From positions 682,001 through 746,000 of the forward strand of contig CAXXMY010000011.1 in assembly GCA_963663635.2 (NCBI GenBank): a DNA stretch of 64,000 bases, read 5' to 3'. The DNA comes from Poriferisodalis sp963663635. GTDB taxonomy: Bacteria; Actinomycetota; Acidimicrobiia; Acidimicrobiales; Poriferisodalaceae. Both the position numbers and the translations under genes were made by a program. Positions 8,753 to 16,610 of the stretch are shown in pieces. The notes under the pieces are model-generated. The model saw only the letters and a list, made by a program, of their open reading frames with translations, did not search any database and was not told the DNA's origin. Numbering within the stretch: position 1 is the first letter of the stretch; each line of letters starts with the position of its first letter.

Positions 8753-9670
8753 ATGAGCAAGCTGTGCGAAGGTCGAGTTGTCATCGTCACCGGAGGCGCC
8801 CGGGGGATCGGGCGCGAGCACTGCCTGATGCTGGCCGAGCATGGCGCGAAGGTGGTCTGCAACGACCTCGGCGGAGCGCGCGATGGCACGGGTTCTGACC
8901 TGGGCCCCGCCGACGAGGTCGTGCAGGACATCGCGGCGATGGGCGGTGAGGCGGTCGCCAACGGCGACGACGTCTCGGACTGGGAAGGAGCGCAACGGCT
9001 CGTCAACCAGGCAATCGAGACGTTCGGCGACCTTCACGGTGTCGTGAACAATGCCGGCATCCTGCGCGACCGCATGCTGGTGAACATGACCGAGGCGGAG
9101 TGGGATGCAGTCATCAAGGTCCACTTGAAGGGAACCTTCGCGCCGGCTCGGTGGGCCGGCGCCTACTGGCGCGAGAAGGCCAAAGCAGGTGAGCAGGTCA
9201 ACGCGTCCATCGTCAACACGACCTCAGTCTCGGGCATTTACGGGAACCCGGGTCAGACCAACTACGGCGCCGCCAAGATGGGCATTGCCGCCTTCACGAT
9301 CATCGCGGCGCGTGAGCTTGGGCGCTACGGCGTCCGTGTCAACGCGGTGGCGCCCGGCGCGCTGACTCGCATGACCGAAGACTTGGGCATGGGCGAGGCA
9401 TCCGAGGAGCAGCAGGCGATGATGCACCCGAGGTACATCGCACCCATTGTGACGTGGCTCTGCTCCGAAGAGGCTGCCGGCGTGTCAGGTCGAGTCTTCG
9501 AGGCTTCCGGTCGCATGCTCGCTGTCGCCAACGGCTGGCATCGGGGGCCGACCATTGACGCCATCGACGACCCGACCCGCATTGGCGAAGCGGCGCGCCA
9601 GCTGGTGCGAGAAGCACAGCTCAACAGCGGCATGGACGGCCAGCCGGCCGACGGCGGCCTGCCCGGCTGA
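8753..9670 (+). CDS. Short-chain dehydrogenase/reductase (3-hydroxyacyl-CoA dehydrogenase type)
   Basis: This NAD(P)-dependent oxidoreductase of 305 aa has the cofactor motif TGGARGIG at residues 13-20, NNAG at 99-102 and the catalytic set Ser158, Tyr171 and Lys175. The sequence style resembles the dehydrogenase part of peroxisomal multifunctional enzyme type 2 (17-beta-HSD4). That fits the neighbouring MaoC hydratase 105 nt downstream, since in MFE-2 the two activities are fused. A plausible ribosome site AGAAGGGA precedes the ATG. Together the pair could catalyse hydration and oxidation of an enoyl-CoA in fatty acid or steroid side-chain degradation. The family is firm; the substrate is inference. 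Confidence 0.88.
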   Translation: MSKLCEGRVVIVTGGARGIGREHCLMLAEHGAKVVCNDLGGARDGTGSDLGPADEVVQDIAAMGGEAVANGDDVSDWEGAQRLVNQAIETFGDLHGVVNNAGILRDRMLVNMTEAEWDAVIKVHLKGTFAPARWAGAYWREKAKAGEQVNASIVNTTSVSGIYGNPGQTNYGAAKMGIAAFTIIAARELGRYGVRVNAVAPGALTRMTEDLGMGEASEEQQAMMHPRYIAPIVTWLCSEEAAGVSGRVFEASGRMLAVANGWHRGPTIDAIDDPTRIGEAARQLVREAQLNSGMDGQPADGGLPG

Positions 9671-9775
9671 ACCGATCCGGCCGACCGGGCTCAGCAACCC
9701 CGCCCGGCTGACCAGAATCATCACCACAGATCAACCGAGATCACCCCAAAATCCCAGCGCAGGAGAAGATCGAAC

Positions 9776-10657
9776 ATGGGAATCAATCCGGATGCGGTCG
9801 GAGCCACCGGCACGCCTACCACTCGGTCGTGGACATTCCGCGACTCGTTGTTGTACGCGGTGGGCATCGGTGCGGGAGCGGAGGATCCCTTCGCCTCGGA
9901 GCTCGAATTCACCACCCACAACTCCAAGGACATCGAGCACAGGGCCTTCCCGACGCAAGGAGTCGTGATCGGCTTCGGTGCCGGTGGCGCCATGGCTCAT
10001 GCCGGCGATCTCGACTGGGGCAAGCTGCTGCACGGCAGCCAGGGAATCACCGTGCATCGTTCGATCCCCACCGAGGGCAGCGTCGAGATCACCGACCGCA
10101 TCGCCGGGATGTGGGACAAGGGCGAAGGCCGCAACGCCATCATCGATACTGAGGCCACTGCGGTCGACACCGACAGCGGCGACGTGCTCTTCGAGTTGCG
10201 CAGCTCGGTGGTCATCCGCGGTTCGGGCGGCTTCGGCGGCGAGGCGGGAAGCACCGGTGTCATGGTCACTGCACCTGACACCGATCCCGACTACGAGGTC
10301 GTGTACCAGACCCGTTCGGACCAGGCGCTCACGTACCGGCTGAGCGGTGATTACAACCCCCTGCACAGCGATCCGTGGTTCGCCACCGAGCTGGCGGGCT
10401 TCCCCAAGCCGATCCTGCACGGGCTGTGCACCTACGGCTTCACCGGCCGCGCGTTGCTGCACACTCTCTGCGAGGGCGATCCGGCGCGGTTCCATTCGAT
10501 GGACTCGCGTTTTTCCTCGCCGGTCTTTCCAGGCGACGAGCTCACGATCCGCGTGTGGGCTAACGGCGACGGGCGGGCCATCTACCGAACGATCGCGCAG
10601 CGGGGCACCGACTCCGAGCGGGTCGTCATCGACAACGGCCTCTGCATCTACAACTAG
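9776..10657 (+). CDS. MaoC-like (R)-specific enoyl-CoA hydratase, double hot-dog
   Basis: The 293-aa protein is a double hot-dog hydratase of the MaoC/hydratase 2 family, adding water to trans-2-enoyl-CoA. The hydratase-2 motif is clear in the C-terminal half: YRLSGDYNPLHSDPWFA, with the catalytic pair Asp192 and His197, then GFPKPILHG. The N-terminal half is the usual degenerate hot-dog that binds the acyl chain. It directly follows the SDR gene and probably forms an operon with it. The two encode the separate equivalents of the dehydrogenase and hydratase parts of MFE-2. A GGAGAAG-type ribosome site lies just upstream. Confidence 0.9.
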   Translation: MGINPDAVGATGTPTTRSWTFRDSLLYAVGIGAGAEDPFASELEFTTHNSKDIEHRAFPTQGVVIGFGAGGAMAHAGDLDWGKLLHGSQGITVHRSIPTEGSVEITDRIAGMWDKGEGRNAIIDTEATAVDTDSGDVLFELRSSVVIRGSGGFGGEAGSTGVMVTAPDTDPDYEVVYQTRSDQALTYRLSGDYNPLHSDPWFATELAGFPKPILHGLCTYGFTGRALLHTLCEGDPARFHSMDSRFSSPVFPGDELTIRVWANGDGRAIYRTIAQRGTDSERVVIDNGLCIYN

Positions 10658-10710
10658 CGATCTGACACCCGCGGGTTATCGGCAGGCCAGGGCCCCCGCG
10701 GGACGGCAGC

Positions 10711-11370
10711 TCAGAACAGCTTCAAGGCATCGCTCGTGATGCCGCGCAGCTCGTCGTAGCGGAGCACGACACAGCGAATGCCGCGATCGGCCGCGAGCAC
10801 CCGGGCCTGGGGCTTGATCTCCTGTGCGGCGAAGACGCCGTTCACGGGCGCCAAGCGAGCATCCCGGTTCAGGTACTCGAGGTATCGGCAGAGCTGCTCC
10901 ACGCCGTCGATCTCGCCGCGGCGCTTGATCTCGACGGCCAAGGTGCCGCCGTCCGCATCTCGGCACAGCAGGTCGACCGGACCGATGTCGGTGGGGTACT
11001 CGCGTCGCACCAGGACTGTGCCGTCAGCGAGCGTCGCAGGATGCGCAGCCACGAGTTCCTGCAGGTGGGCCTCAACGCCGTCCTTGTCGAGTCCGGGATC
11101 CGAGCCGAGCTCATGTGTCGTGTCGCTGTACACCTCAGCGAAGAGGATCTCCAGGCGTTCGCCCCGCTCGTTGGTGATACGCCAGCGTTCGGGCTCGCAC
11201 ACCAGCCGGTTCGGAGCGTTCATCCAGTTGAGCGGCTTGTAGGCCCCCCCGTCGGCGTGAATCGCCACGCAGCCGTCGGCCTTCACCATGATGAGCCGAA
11301 CCGCTTCGGGCAGGTGCGCGTCGAGCCGGCCCGAGTACTCGACGGTGCAGCGTGCGACAAGCAGGCGCAC
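10711..11370 (-). CDS. nucS: Mismatch-specific endonuclease NucS/EndoMS
   Basis: NucS cuts both strands at mismatches and provides non-canonical mismatch repair in many actinobacteria and archaea lacking MutS/MutL. The 219-aa protein has the N-terminal dimerisation domain and a C-terminal RecB-like nuclease core with Asp133 (GPVDLLC), Glu147 and Lys149 (AVEIKRRG). The C-terminus SDALKLF resembles the clamp-binding end of other NucS proteins. The start is GTG at 11370. A copy of the 79-nt interspersed element lies 29 nt upstream in the same orientation. It is a useful marker for the actinobacterial affiliation of the window. Confidence 0.94.
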   Translation of the reverse strand: MRLLVARCTVEYSGRLDAHLPEAVRLIMVKADGCVAIHADGGAYKPLNWMNAPNRLVCEPERWRITNERGERLEILFAEVYSDTTHELGSDPGLDKDGVEAHLQELVAAHPATLADGTVLVRREYPTDIGPVDLLCRDADGGTLAVEIKRRGEIDGVEQLCRYLEYLNRDARLAPVNGVFAAQEIKPQARVLAADRGIRCVVLRYDELRGITSDALKLF

Positions 11371-11399
11371 CCGCTTACCGGGCCCCGCGGAAACGACTT

Positions 11400-11478
11400 G
11401 GCCTGCGCGGTAACACCATTGTTCTCCCGCTCTCGTTCGCTGCGCTCACGGGCCGCTCGGGCCACGGCCTCGCTGCCG
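11400..11478 (-). repeat. Interspersed 79-nt element, copy 1 (upstream of nucS)
   Basis: On the minus strand this begins CGGCAGCGAGGCCG, contains the core GTGAGCGCAGCGAACGAGAG and ends ACCGCGCAGGCC. It aligns without gaps over 79 nt with the copy at 25220-25298 (about 69 identities) and over 64 nt with 12772-12835 (about 49 identities). It lies 29 nt before the nucS start codon. Confidence 0.85.
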
Positions 11479-11533
11479 GCATCGCCCTGTGACCACGTTC
11501 CGTGCCCACGTTATGTGCGCAGCCGTCCGGCCT

Positions 11534-12541
11534 CTATGCAGCCTCAGTCAGCTCATAGACGGATGTGAGCTTGGGCTGGCCGTGATCGTCGAGCACCCGT
11601 GCGCGACCGCTCTCGACAAGGTGCAGCATGTGCGCGTAGACGGAGTTCGCCGCCGGATACCACAACCGCTTGTCGTATCCTTGATACATCTCAGGCACGA
11701 AGTCCGCGATCTGGCAGGGGCCCGACCGCAGATACTCGATGATCCTTCGCTCGCGTTCGGTGCGATGTGCGATGAACGAGCGCACGTAGGCGGCTGGCTC
11801 CGGAATCGGCGGTCCATGCGTCGGCCAGTACGTTTCGTGGTCGAAATCGAGCAGTTTGTGCAGCGAGGCCATGTAGTCCTGCATCGAGCCGTCAGGCGGC
11901 CCGACGACGCTGGTGGCCCACCCCATGACGTGATCGCCGGAGAACAGCGACTTCTCCTCGACCAGCTCGTAGCAGAGGTGATTGGAGCAATGCCCCGGGG
12001 TGTGCACTGCACGCAGGGTCCAGCCGTCACCAGACACAATGTCACCGTCGACGAGGGCCACGTCCGGGACGAAGTCGGTGTCGGCGCCCTCCCGCTTGAG
12101 CTCGGGGGGCAGGGCGTCGTATTCCGCTCGGTACTTCTGCTGTTCGGCTTCGCTGATGTACGCGGAGAAGTCGACCTTGTCGTCGGGGTCGTCGGGGCCG
12201 ACGGCGCCGTGGGGCCCGAAGCCGTAGCTCAGTGCTCCCGTGGCCGCCGTCAGGTCCTTCGTCAGCGGCGAGTGATCGCTGTGGGTGTGCGTCACAAGGA
12301 CAGCACCGACCGTTTCGTCTGGTCCGATCGCCGAAAGCAGGTTGTCGAGGTGACTGGGCAGCGGCGGGCCTGCGTCAATGACGGCCACTTCGCCGTGACC
12401 GACGATGTAGGTGCCCGTGCCCCGGTAGGTGAACGGCGTCGGGTTCGCACAGATCACGCGCCGGATGAGCGGTGTCACCCCGACGGACGCGCCGTAGTCG
12501 AACTCGCCGAGTTCGCGGTAGTGCTGGATGGTCACCGACAT
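11534..12541 (-). CDS. Metallo-beta-lactamase-fold hydrolase
   Basis: This binuclear-zinc hydrolase of 335 aa has the metal motif HTHSDH at residues 85-90, TPGHCSNH with a further ligand near residue 190, and GDHVMGW near 225. A C-terminal helical region looks like the winged helix of LACTB2/RNase-Z-like members, where RNA or thioester substrates have been reported. The ATG at 12541 was chosen because AAGGAA lies 9-14 nt upstream; the open frame extends further but with non-conserved sequence. It points away from the PEP mobile-domain gene across a 402-nt gap. Its substrate cannot be told from sequence. Confidence 0.85.
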   Translation of the reverse strand: MSVTIQHYRELGEFDYGASVGVTPLIRRVICANPTPFTYRGTGTYIVGHGEVAVIDAGPPLPSHLDNLLSAIGPDETVGAVLVTHTHSDHSPLTKDLTAATGALSYGFGPHGAVGPDDPDDKVDFSAYISEAEQQKYRAEYDALPPELKREGADTDFVPDVALVDGDIVSGDGWTLRAVHTPGHCSNHLCYELVEEKSLFSGDHVMGWATSVVGPPDGSMQDYMASLHKLLDFDHETYWPTHGPPIPEPAAYVRSFIAHRTERERRIIEYLRSGPCQIADFVPEMYQGYDKRLWYPAANSVYAHMLHLVESGRARVLDDHGQPKLTSVYELTEAA

Positions 12542-12717
12542 CGGGCGATTCCTTCCGAGTCGCAGACGTGATCGCAATGCAGTGAGGCGCAGTGCGGATA
12601 GCCAAGGGTATGCGCGCGAGGCTGAGTTGGTCCGGGGCAACGTGATCCCGCGAAGACCGGTTCGCACAAGAGCCGGTCCGAAGCGGGGCGTGGGGGCGTA
12701 GCATCGCAACACGGCCT

Positions 12718-12757
12718 GGCCGGGCAGCCACCACGAGGGGGAGGCGGCTGCCCGGCC
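12718..12757 (+). terminator. Strong stem-loop with T-rich tail, possible leader attenuator
   Basis: GGCCGGGCAGCC pairs perfectly with GGCTGCCCGGCC across a 16-nt loop, and CGCTTCGTTTTG follows. No plus-strand gene ends upstream, so a simple end-of-gene terminator is unlikely. It may act in the 5' leader of the gene at 12944. The structure is seen; its function is inference. Confidence 0.4.
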
Positions 12758-12771
12758 CGCTTCGTTTTGCG

Positions 12772-12835
12772 GGCCCGAGTCGCCCGAGGGCGAAGCGAAC
12801 GAGGGCAGGATTCAAGCGGTTTCACCGCGCAGGCC
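12772..12835 (+). repeat. Interspersed element, diverged copy 2 (upstream of PEP mobile-domain gene)
   Basis: This 64-nt stretch starts GGCCCGAGTCGCCCG, contains GAAGCGAACGAG and ends TTCACCGCGCAGGCC. It aligns without gaps to positions 16-79 of the copies at 11.4 and 25.2 kb. It is the most diverged copy and lies 108 nt before the next start codon, in the same orientation as that gene. Confidence 0.7.
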
Positions 12836-12943
12836 TCGGCGTGTCCCTGCTGCGGGGGCAGGCGAGTGGTTGGCCGGGACTCGACGGCGCGCGAGGCTGT
12901 CCCGCGCGTTACCCGAGACTCGAGTTCGCGCACAGGAGGGCAG

Positions 12944-14740
12944 ATGTCGGGACAATCGACAGCGCACAGCGGTTACTTCGTCAGCACCAAGCCGTCGGAT
13001 CGCTTCCCGTTGTGGACACGCGCCAATGTCGGTGAGGTCTTTCCTGACCCCGTGAAGATGAGCACGTTCGACTTCGCGTTTCAGAACGACGACGGCATTC
13101 GCATGTCGGAGTTGGCATTCCGGGACGCCTATGTGGCCATCGGAGCGTTTACGCACGACGAGTTCGACCCCGATGAGTGCGTCTTCTTGGGCGTGTTCGG
13201 CGGATACACATACCTGAACGCCGCGGTCGGGCGCATCTTCGGGGTTCGGGCGCCCGAGATCGACGTGGAGACCGTCGACCGCAATTTCTTCGGCGAGCAG
13301 CCGGGCATACCGCCCTACGAGTCGCATCCCGACGACGAGAATCCCGAAGCGTCCCAGCGCATCGCCGAGACGTTCCTGTACCTGTTCACCGCGCCGGCGC
13401 TGCCCGAAGCCTTCGAAGACGAGCGGCAGCTTGCGGAGATGCGTGCGCAGCGGCCCGACTTCGAGCAGATGGGCGACCATGAGATCGCGGACTGGATCAT
13501 GGCGCACCTCGAACGCGGCTTCACCCAAGGCACGGGTTTTCGCGAGCTGTTCGCAACCCACTTGCGGGTGTCGTTCTTGGCAGCGGTCCCCTTGGGAGTG
13601 CTCGAGCAGGTGTGCACCGCGGTGGGTCGGCCCTCCGACACGCTCAAGCTGGTGGCCGGCTACGGGGATGTCGCGTCCGCGGCGCCGTCGGATGCGATGT
13701 GGGGACTCGGTCGCCAGGTTGCGGCGTCGGCGGAGTTGACAGCGCTGTTCGATGACGGACCGGTCGGCATGTCGAAGCGATTGGCCGGCGCCGCCGAGGC
13801 GTCGGGCAGCGACGCGGCAGCCTTCAGTGAGGCCTTCGAGCAGTTTCTGTACGAATTCGGATCACGTGGACCCAATGAGTGGGAGATCAGCTGCCCGACG
13901 TGGGAAACGGATCCGGACATCGCGCTTGCAGCCATCGACCGCATGCGCCTCGCGCCGTCCACCGCAGAGCCCGCGCTTCGGCGCGCCGGACTCACCTCAC
14001 AGCGTGAGGCATTGAGCGCAGCGATGTCCGAGGCGCTGGCTGGCAACCCTGAGGCGCAGATGCAGTTCGAGCTGGCACTGGGAGCTGCCGCGGTGTACCT
14101 GCCGGGGCGCGAGCGCACGAAGACCAACTGCGTCCGCTTCGTCAATGAGACACGCGTAGCTTCGCGTGTGCTCGGCCAGCGCCTCATCGATCGAGGCGCC
14201 ATCTCGCAGATGACTGACACCTCGATGCTGCGATTCAGCGAACTGCACGAGGTCATCGATGACCCGACCGGCTGGTCCGAGGTCATCGCCGAGCGGCAGG
14301 CGGTGTTCGACGATGCAGTTTCGCGTCAGGAGCCGTTCGTCATCGTCGGCGAAGCGCCGCCAATGCACGAGTGGCCACATCGCGATGAGATCGAGCTGCT
14401 GGCGCTGAGCGCCGGCGACACGCTTGCAGGACTGCCGGGCTGCCCTGGTATTGCACGCGGTCGTGCAAGGGTCGTGCTCGACAGCACCGACCCCACAGCG
14501 CTCGAACCGGGCGACGTGCTGATTGCGCCCCTGACCGATCCGTCGTGGACGCCGCTGTTCGTCGGTGCGTCAGCCGTCGTTGTCGATGTCGGCGCGGCGC
14601 TCAGCCACTCGATCATCGTGAGCCGTGAGCTGGGCCTTCCCTGCGTGGTCTCTGCCACGGGGGCAACAGGTCGGATTCCCGACGGGGCGCTCATCGAAGT
14701 GAACGGCGACACCGGCACGATCACTGTGCTGGAGGTGTGA
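12944..14740 (+). CDS. PEP-utilising enzyme mobile-domain protein
   Basis: The 598-aa protein ends in the swivelling phosphohistidine domain of PEP synthase/PPDK-like enzymes (about residues 500-598), with the conserved phospho-acceptor region GAALSHSIIVSRELG and GLPCVVSATGATG. The preceding 500 residues are largely helical, similar to the middle part of rifampicin-phosphotransferase-like proteins, but no ATP-grasp domain is present. It could work with a separate ATP-grasp partner encoded elsewhere. The ATG at 12944 was chosen for the AGGAGG site at 12934-12939; upstream codons are repeat sequence. The reaction is unknown; the domain call is firm. Confidence 0.75.
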   Translation: MSGQSTAHSGYFVSTKPSDRFPLWTRANVGEVFPDPVKMSTFDFAFQNDDGIRMSELAFRDAYVAIGAFTHDEFDPDECVFLGVFGGYTYLNAAVGRIFGVRAPEIDVETVDRNFFGEQPGIPPYESHPDDENPEASQRIAETFLYLFTAPALPEAFEDERQLAEMRAQRPDFEQMGDHEIADWIMAHLERGFTQGTGFRELFATHLRVSFLAAVPLGVLEQVCTAVGRPSDTLKLVAGYGDVASAAPSDAMWGLGRQVAASAELTALFDDGPVGMSKRLAGAAEASGSDAAAFSEAFEQFLYEFGSRGPNEWEISCPTWETDPDIALAAIDRMRLAPSTAEPALRRAGLTSQREALSAAMSEALAGNPEAQMQFELALGAAAVYLPGRERTKTNCVRFVNETRVASRVLGQRLIDRGAISQMTDTSMLRFSELHEVIDDPTGWSEVIAERQAVFDDAVSRQEPFVIVGEAPPMHEWPHRDEIELLALSAGDTLAGLPGCPGIARGRARVVLDSTDPTALEPGDVLIAPLTDPSWTPLFVGASAVVVDVGAALSHSIIVSRELGLPCVVSATGATGRIPDGALIEVNGDTGTITVLEV

Positions 14741-14773
14741 CGCCCCGGCGTCACTGTGCTGGAGGTGTGACGC
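14721..14773 (+). repeat. 30-bp-period tandem duplication at the 3' end of the preceding gene
   Basis: A 23-nt stretch starting TCACTGTGCTGG and ending TGTGACGC occurs at 14721-14743 and again at 14751-14773. The first copy contains the last codons and stop of the PEP mobile-domain gene, so the second is a non-coding duplicate, probably from replication slippage. Confidence 0.9.
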
Positions 14774-14779
14774 AGCGGC

Positions 14780-15610
14780 TCAGCGCCCGGGCCAACGGGC
14801 GGGCCGGCGCTCGCTGAGCGCGCGGAGGCCCTCGATGTAGTCCGGGCTGGGGATCATGTCGGAGAGCAGGCGATCGGACTCCGCCACTGCCGTGCCGACA
14901 TCACGGTGCTGGTCGAGATAGATCTGCCGTTTCGTCGTGGACAGCGAGCTGGGCGCGACGCGCGCGGCCATGTCGTGCGCGTAGTTGTTGACATAGTCCA
15001 TGAGCAACTCGGCGTCCATGATCTCGTTCCACAGTCCCCAGCCTTCGGTCTCGGATGCCAAGAGCTTGCGGCTCGACAGCAGCAGGTCGTTCGATCGCGT
15101 GATGCCGACCAGCCGGGGAAGCACCCATGACAGGCCGAACTCCGCTGGCAGCCCGAGCGGCCCGTGGGCGGTGGTCAGCTTCGCGTCGGCGGCAGCGAAG
15201 CGCAGGTCGCAGTAGCAGGCAAGGACCAATCCGGCACCGGCTGCGGCACCGTTGACCGCTGCAATGGTGATGACCTCCAACGCCATCATGAACGCGAAAT
15301 TCTGGTTGAACTCCGGCGCCACGCCGTAGCCCGGCATGGCCAGATCGGGTGGTGTTCCGGCGTCGTAGCCGCCCTTGTCGCTGTGACCCTCCAGTGCCTG
15401 GGTATCGGCGCCGACACAGAAGTCCCGTCCCTCGCCGGTGACGATGACCGCACGGACCTGCGAGTCCGCCTCGGCTTGTTCGAGCAGCCAGCGAAATTCG
15501 GTGTGCATCCGGCCGGTCCACGCATTGCGACGATGCGGCCGTGACAGCGTGAGGGTCGCCACCGGCCCGTCCACGGAGTACTTCGTCGCTTTCAGTTCCA
15601 TGTCAGACAT
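14780..15610 (-). CDS. Enoyl-CoA hydratase/isomerase family protein
   Basis: This 276-aa crotonase-superfamily protein shows the oxyanion-hole segments FCVGADTQAL and VNGAAAGAGLVLA. The position of the usual second catalytic Glu region reads GLPAEFGLSWVLPR, retaining a Glu. The ATG at 15610 overlaps the stop of cysQ by one base (TGATG), so the two are translationally coupled. A longer open frame extends upstream through cysQ in another phase and is not coding. It differs from the frameshifted hydratase at 2.7 kb, so the organism has at least two such proteins here. The substrate is unknown. Confidence 0.88.
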   Translation of the reverse strand: MSDMELKATKYSVDGPVATLTLSRPHRRNAWTGRMHTEFRWLLEQAEADSQVRAVIVTGEGRDFCVGADTQALEGHSDKGGYDAGTPPDLAMPGYGVAPEFNQNFAFMMALEVITIAAVNGAAAGAGLVLACYCDLRFAAADAKLTTAHGPLGLPAEFGLSWVLPRLVGITRSNDLLLSSRKLLASETEGWGLWNEIMDAELLMDYVNNYAHDMAARVAPSSLSTTKRQIYLDQHRDVGTAVAESDRLLSDMIPSPDYIEGLRALSERRPARWPGR

Positions 15611-16377
15611 CAGGCCTCGCCTTCGATCACCCTTCGCAGCGCTTCGAGAGAATCGGCTGCGAACTCCGGACGGCAGATGAGAAGGTCGGGGAGCCAAGAA
15701 TCGGCGAAGTTGTACTCCAGCTCGGATCCGTCGCAGCGGCTGGCGTGCAGGCCCGCAGCCCGCGCCACGGCCACCGGCGCGCAGCTGTCCCATTCGTACT
15801 GGCCGCCCGAGTGCGCGTAGATGTCGGCCATCCCCAGCACCACCGCCATCGCTTTCGCGCCGGCGGAGCCCAATGTCATCAGCTCGGCGTCGAGCGCCTG
15901 GGCCACGATGATGGCGGCCGCAGGGGGTCGGGAACGGCTCACGACCATCCGCGGACGGCCGCCTGATGAGGCGGGCAACGACGGCTCCGGGTCGGTGCAC
16001 AGCGTTTGGCCGACAGCGGGCAGCGCCACGGCGCCGGCCGTCGGAATTCCGCCCTCAACGAGCGCGACATGCACGGCCCAGTCGCTGCGGCCGGGCTCGG
16101 AGTACTCGCGTGTCCCGTCCAGCGGATCGACGATCCAAACCCGCTCTGCCGACAGTCGACCGAGATCGTCGCGGCCCTCTTCGGACAGGATTGCGTCACC
16201 GGGCCGCGCTTCGCTCAGGCGGCTCATGATCAGGTGGTGCGCCTCCATGTCGCCGGTGTCGCGGACTTCCCACGTCCCCGCCCCGGCGTTGAACATGCGC
16301 TCGCGGATCTCGACCAGCATGACCCCGGCTTCGGTGGCCACGTTCGCGGCGAGAGCGTGGTCGCAGGATTGGGCCAT
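15610..16377 (-). CDS. cysQ: 3'(2'),5'-bisphosphate nucleotidase / inositol monophosphatase family
   Basis: The 255-aa protein belongs to the Mg-dependent, Li-sensitive phosphatase family. Metal-binding motifs are visible in order: SEEGRDD (about residues 67-73), WIVDPLDGT (about 83-91) and YEWDSCAPVAVARAAG (about 194-209). CysQ removes the 3' phosphate of PAP made during sulfate activation; an inositol-phosphatase role is the alternative. The ATG at 16377 is preferred over an upstream in-frame start at 16656 because the added 93 residues are low-complexity and not family-like. It forms a TGATG overlap with the downstream enoyl-CoA hydratase gene. Confidence 0.82.
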   Translation of the reverse strand: MAQSCDHALAANVATEAGVMLVEIRERMFNAGAGTWEVRDTGDMEAHHLIMSRLSEARPGDAILSEEGRDDLGRLSAERVWIVDPLDGTREYSEPGRSDWAVHVALVEGGIPTAGAVALPAVGQTLCTDPEPSLPASSGGRPRMVVSRSRPPAAAIIVAQALDAELMTLGSAGAKAMAVVLGMADIYAHSGGQYEWDSCAPVAVARAAGLHASRCDGSELEYNFADSWLPDLLICRPEFAADSLEALRRVIEGEA

Positions 16378-16610
16378 CGAGCCAGTCTGCCCGCCGAACG
16401 AACCTTCGGGCACGCGTATCTTCCGAGCGCCCGGGACCCGCCGCGATCGTTGCGCAATCCGGGCGGGCTCCCAGGAGCGTCCGCTGCCCATGAGCGGACG
16501 GAGTGACGAACTGGCGTGAGTAGTATACGCCGCAGTTGGCGCGATTGCGGCGGACTGGCCGCGGTTCCCATCGCGACGTTCATTAACTTCTTGTGGAGGG
16601 AAGCATCCTG

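Larger units (their letters stand above)
12542..12943. other. Divergent intergenic region with hairpin and repeat copy
   Basis: This 402-nt gap separates the minus-strand metallo-hydrolase from the plus-strand PEP mobile-domain gene. It holds the hairpin at 12718-12757 and a copy of the interspersed element at 12772-12835. An open frame from 12767 in phase with the downstream gene is only a read-through of the repeat. No convincing gene is seen. Confidence 0.6.

Noticed and set aside
12767..12943. N-terminal extension of the PEP mobile-domain protein encoded by the upstream open frame
   Set aside because: The extension is mostly the interspersed element, and a clear AGGAGG site precedes the ATG at 12944.
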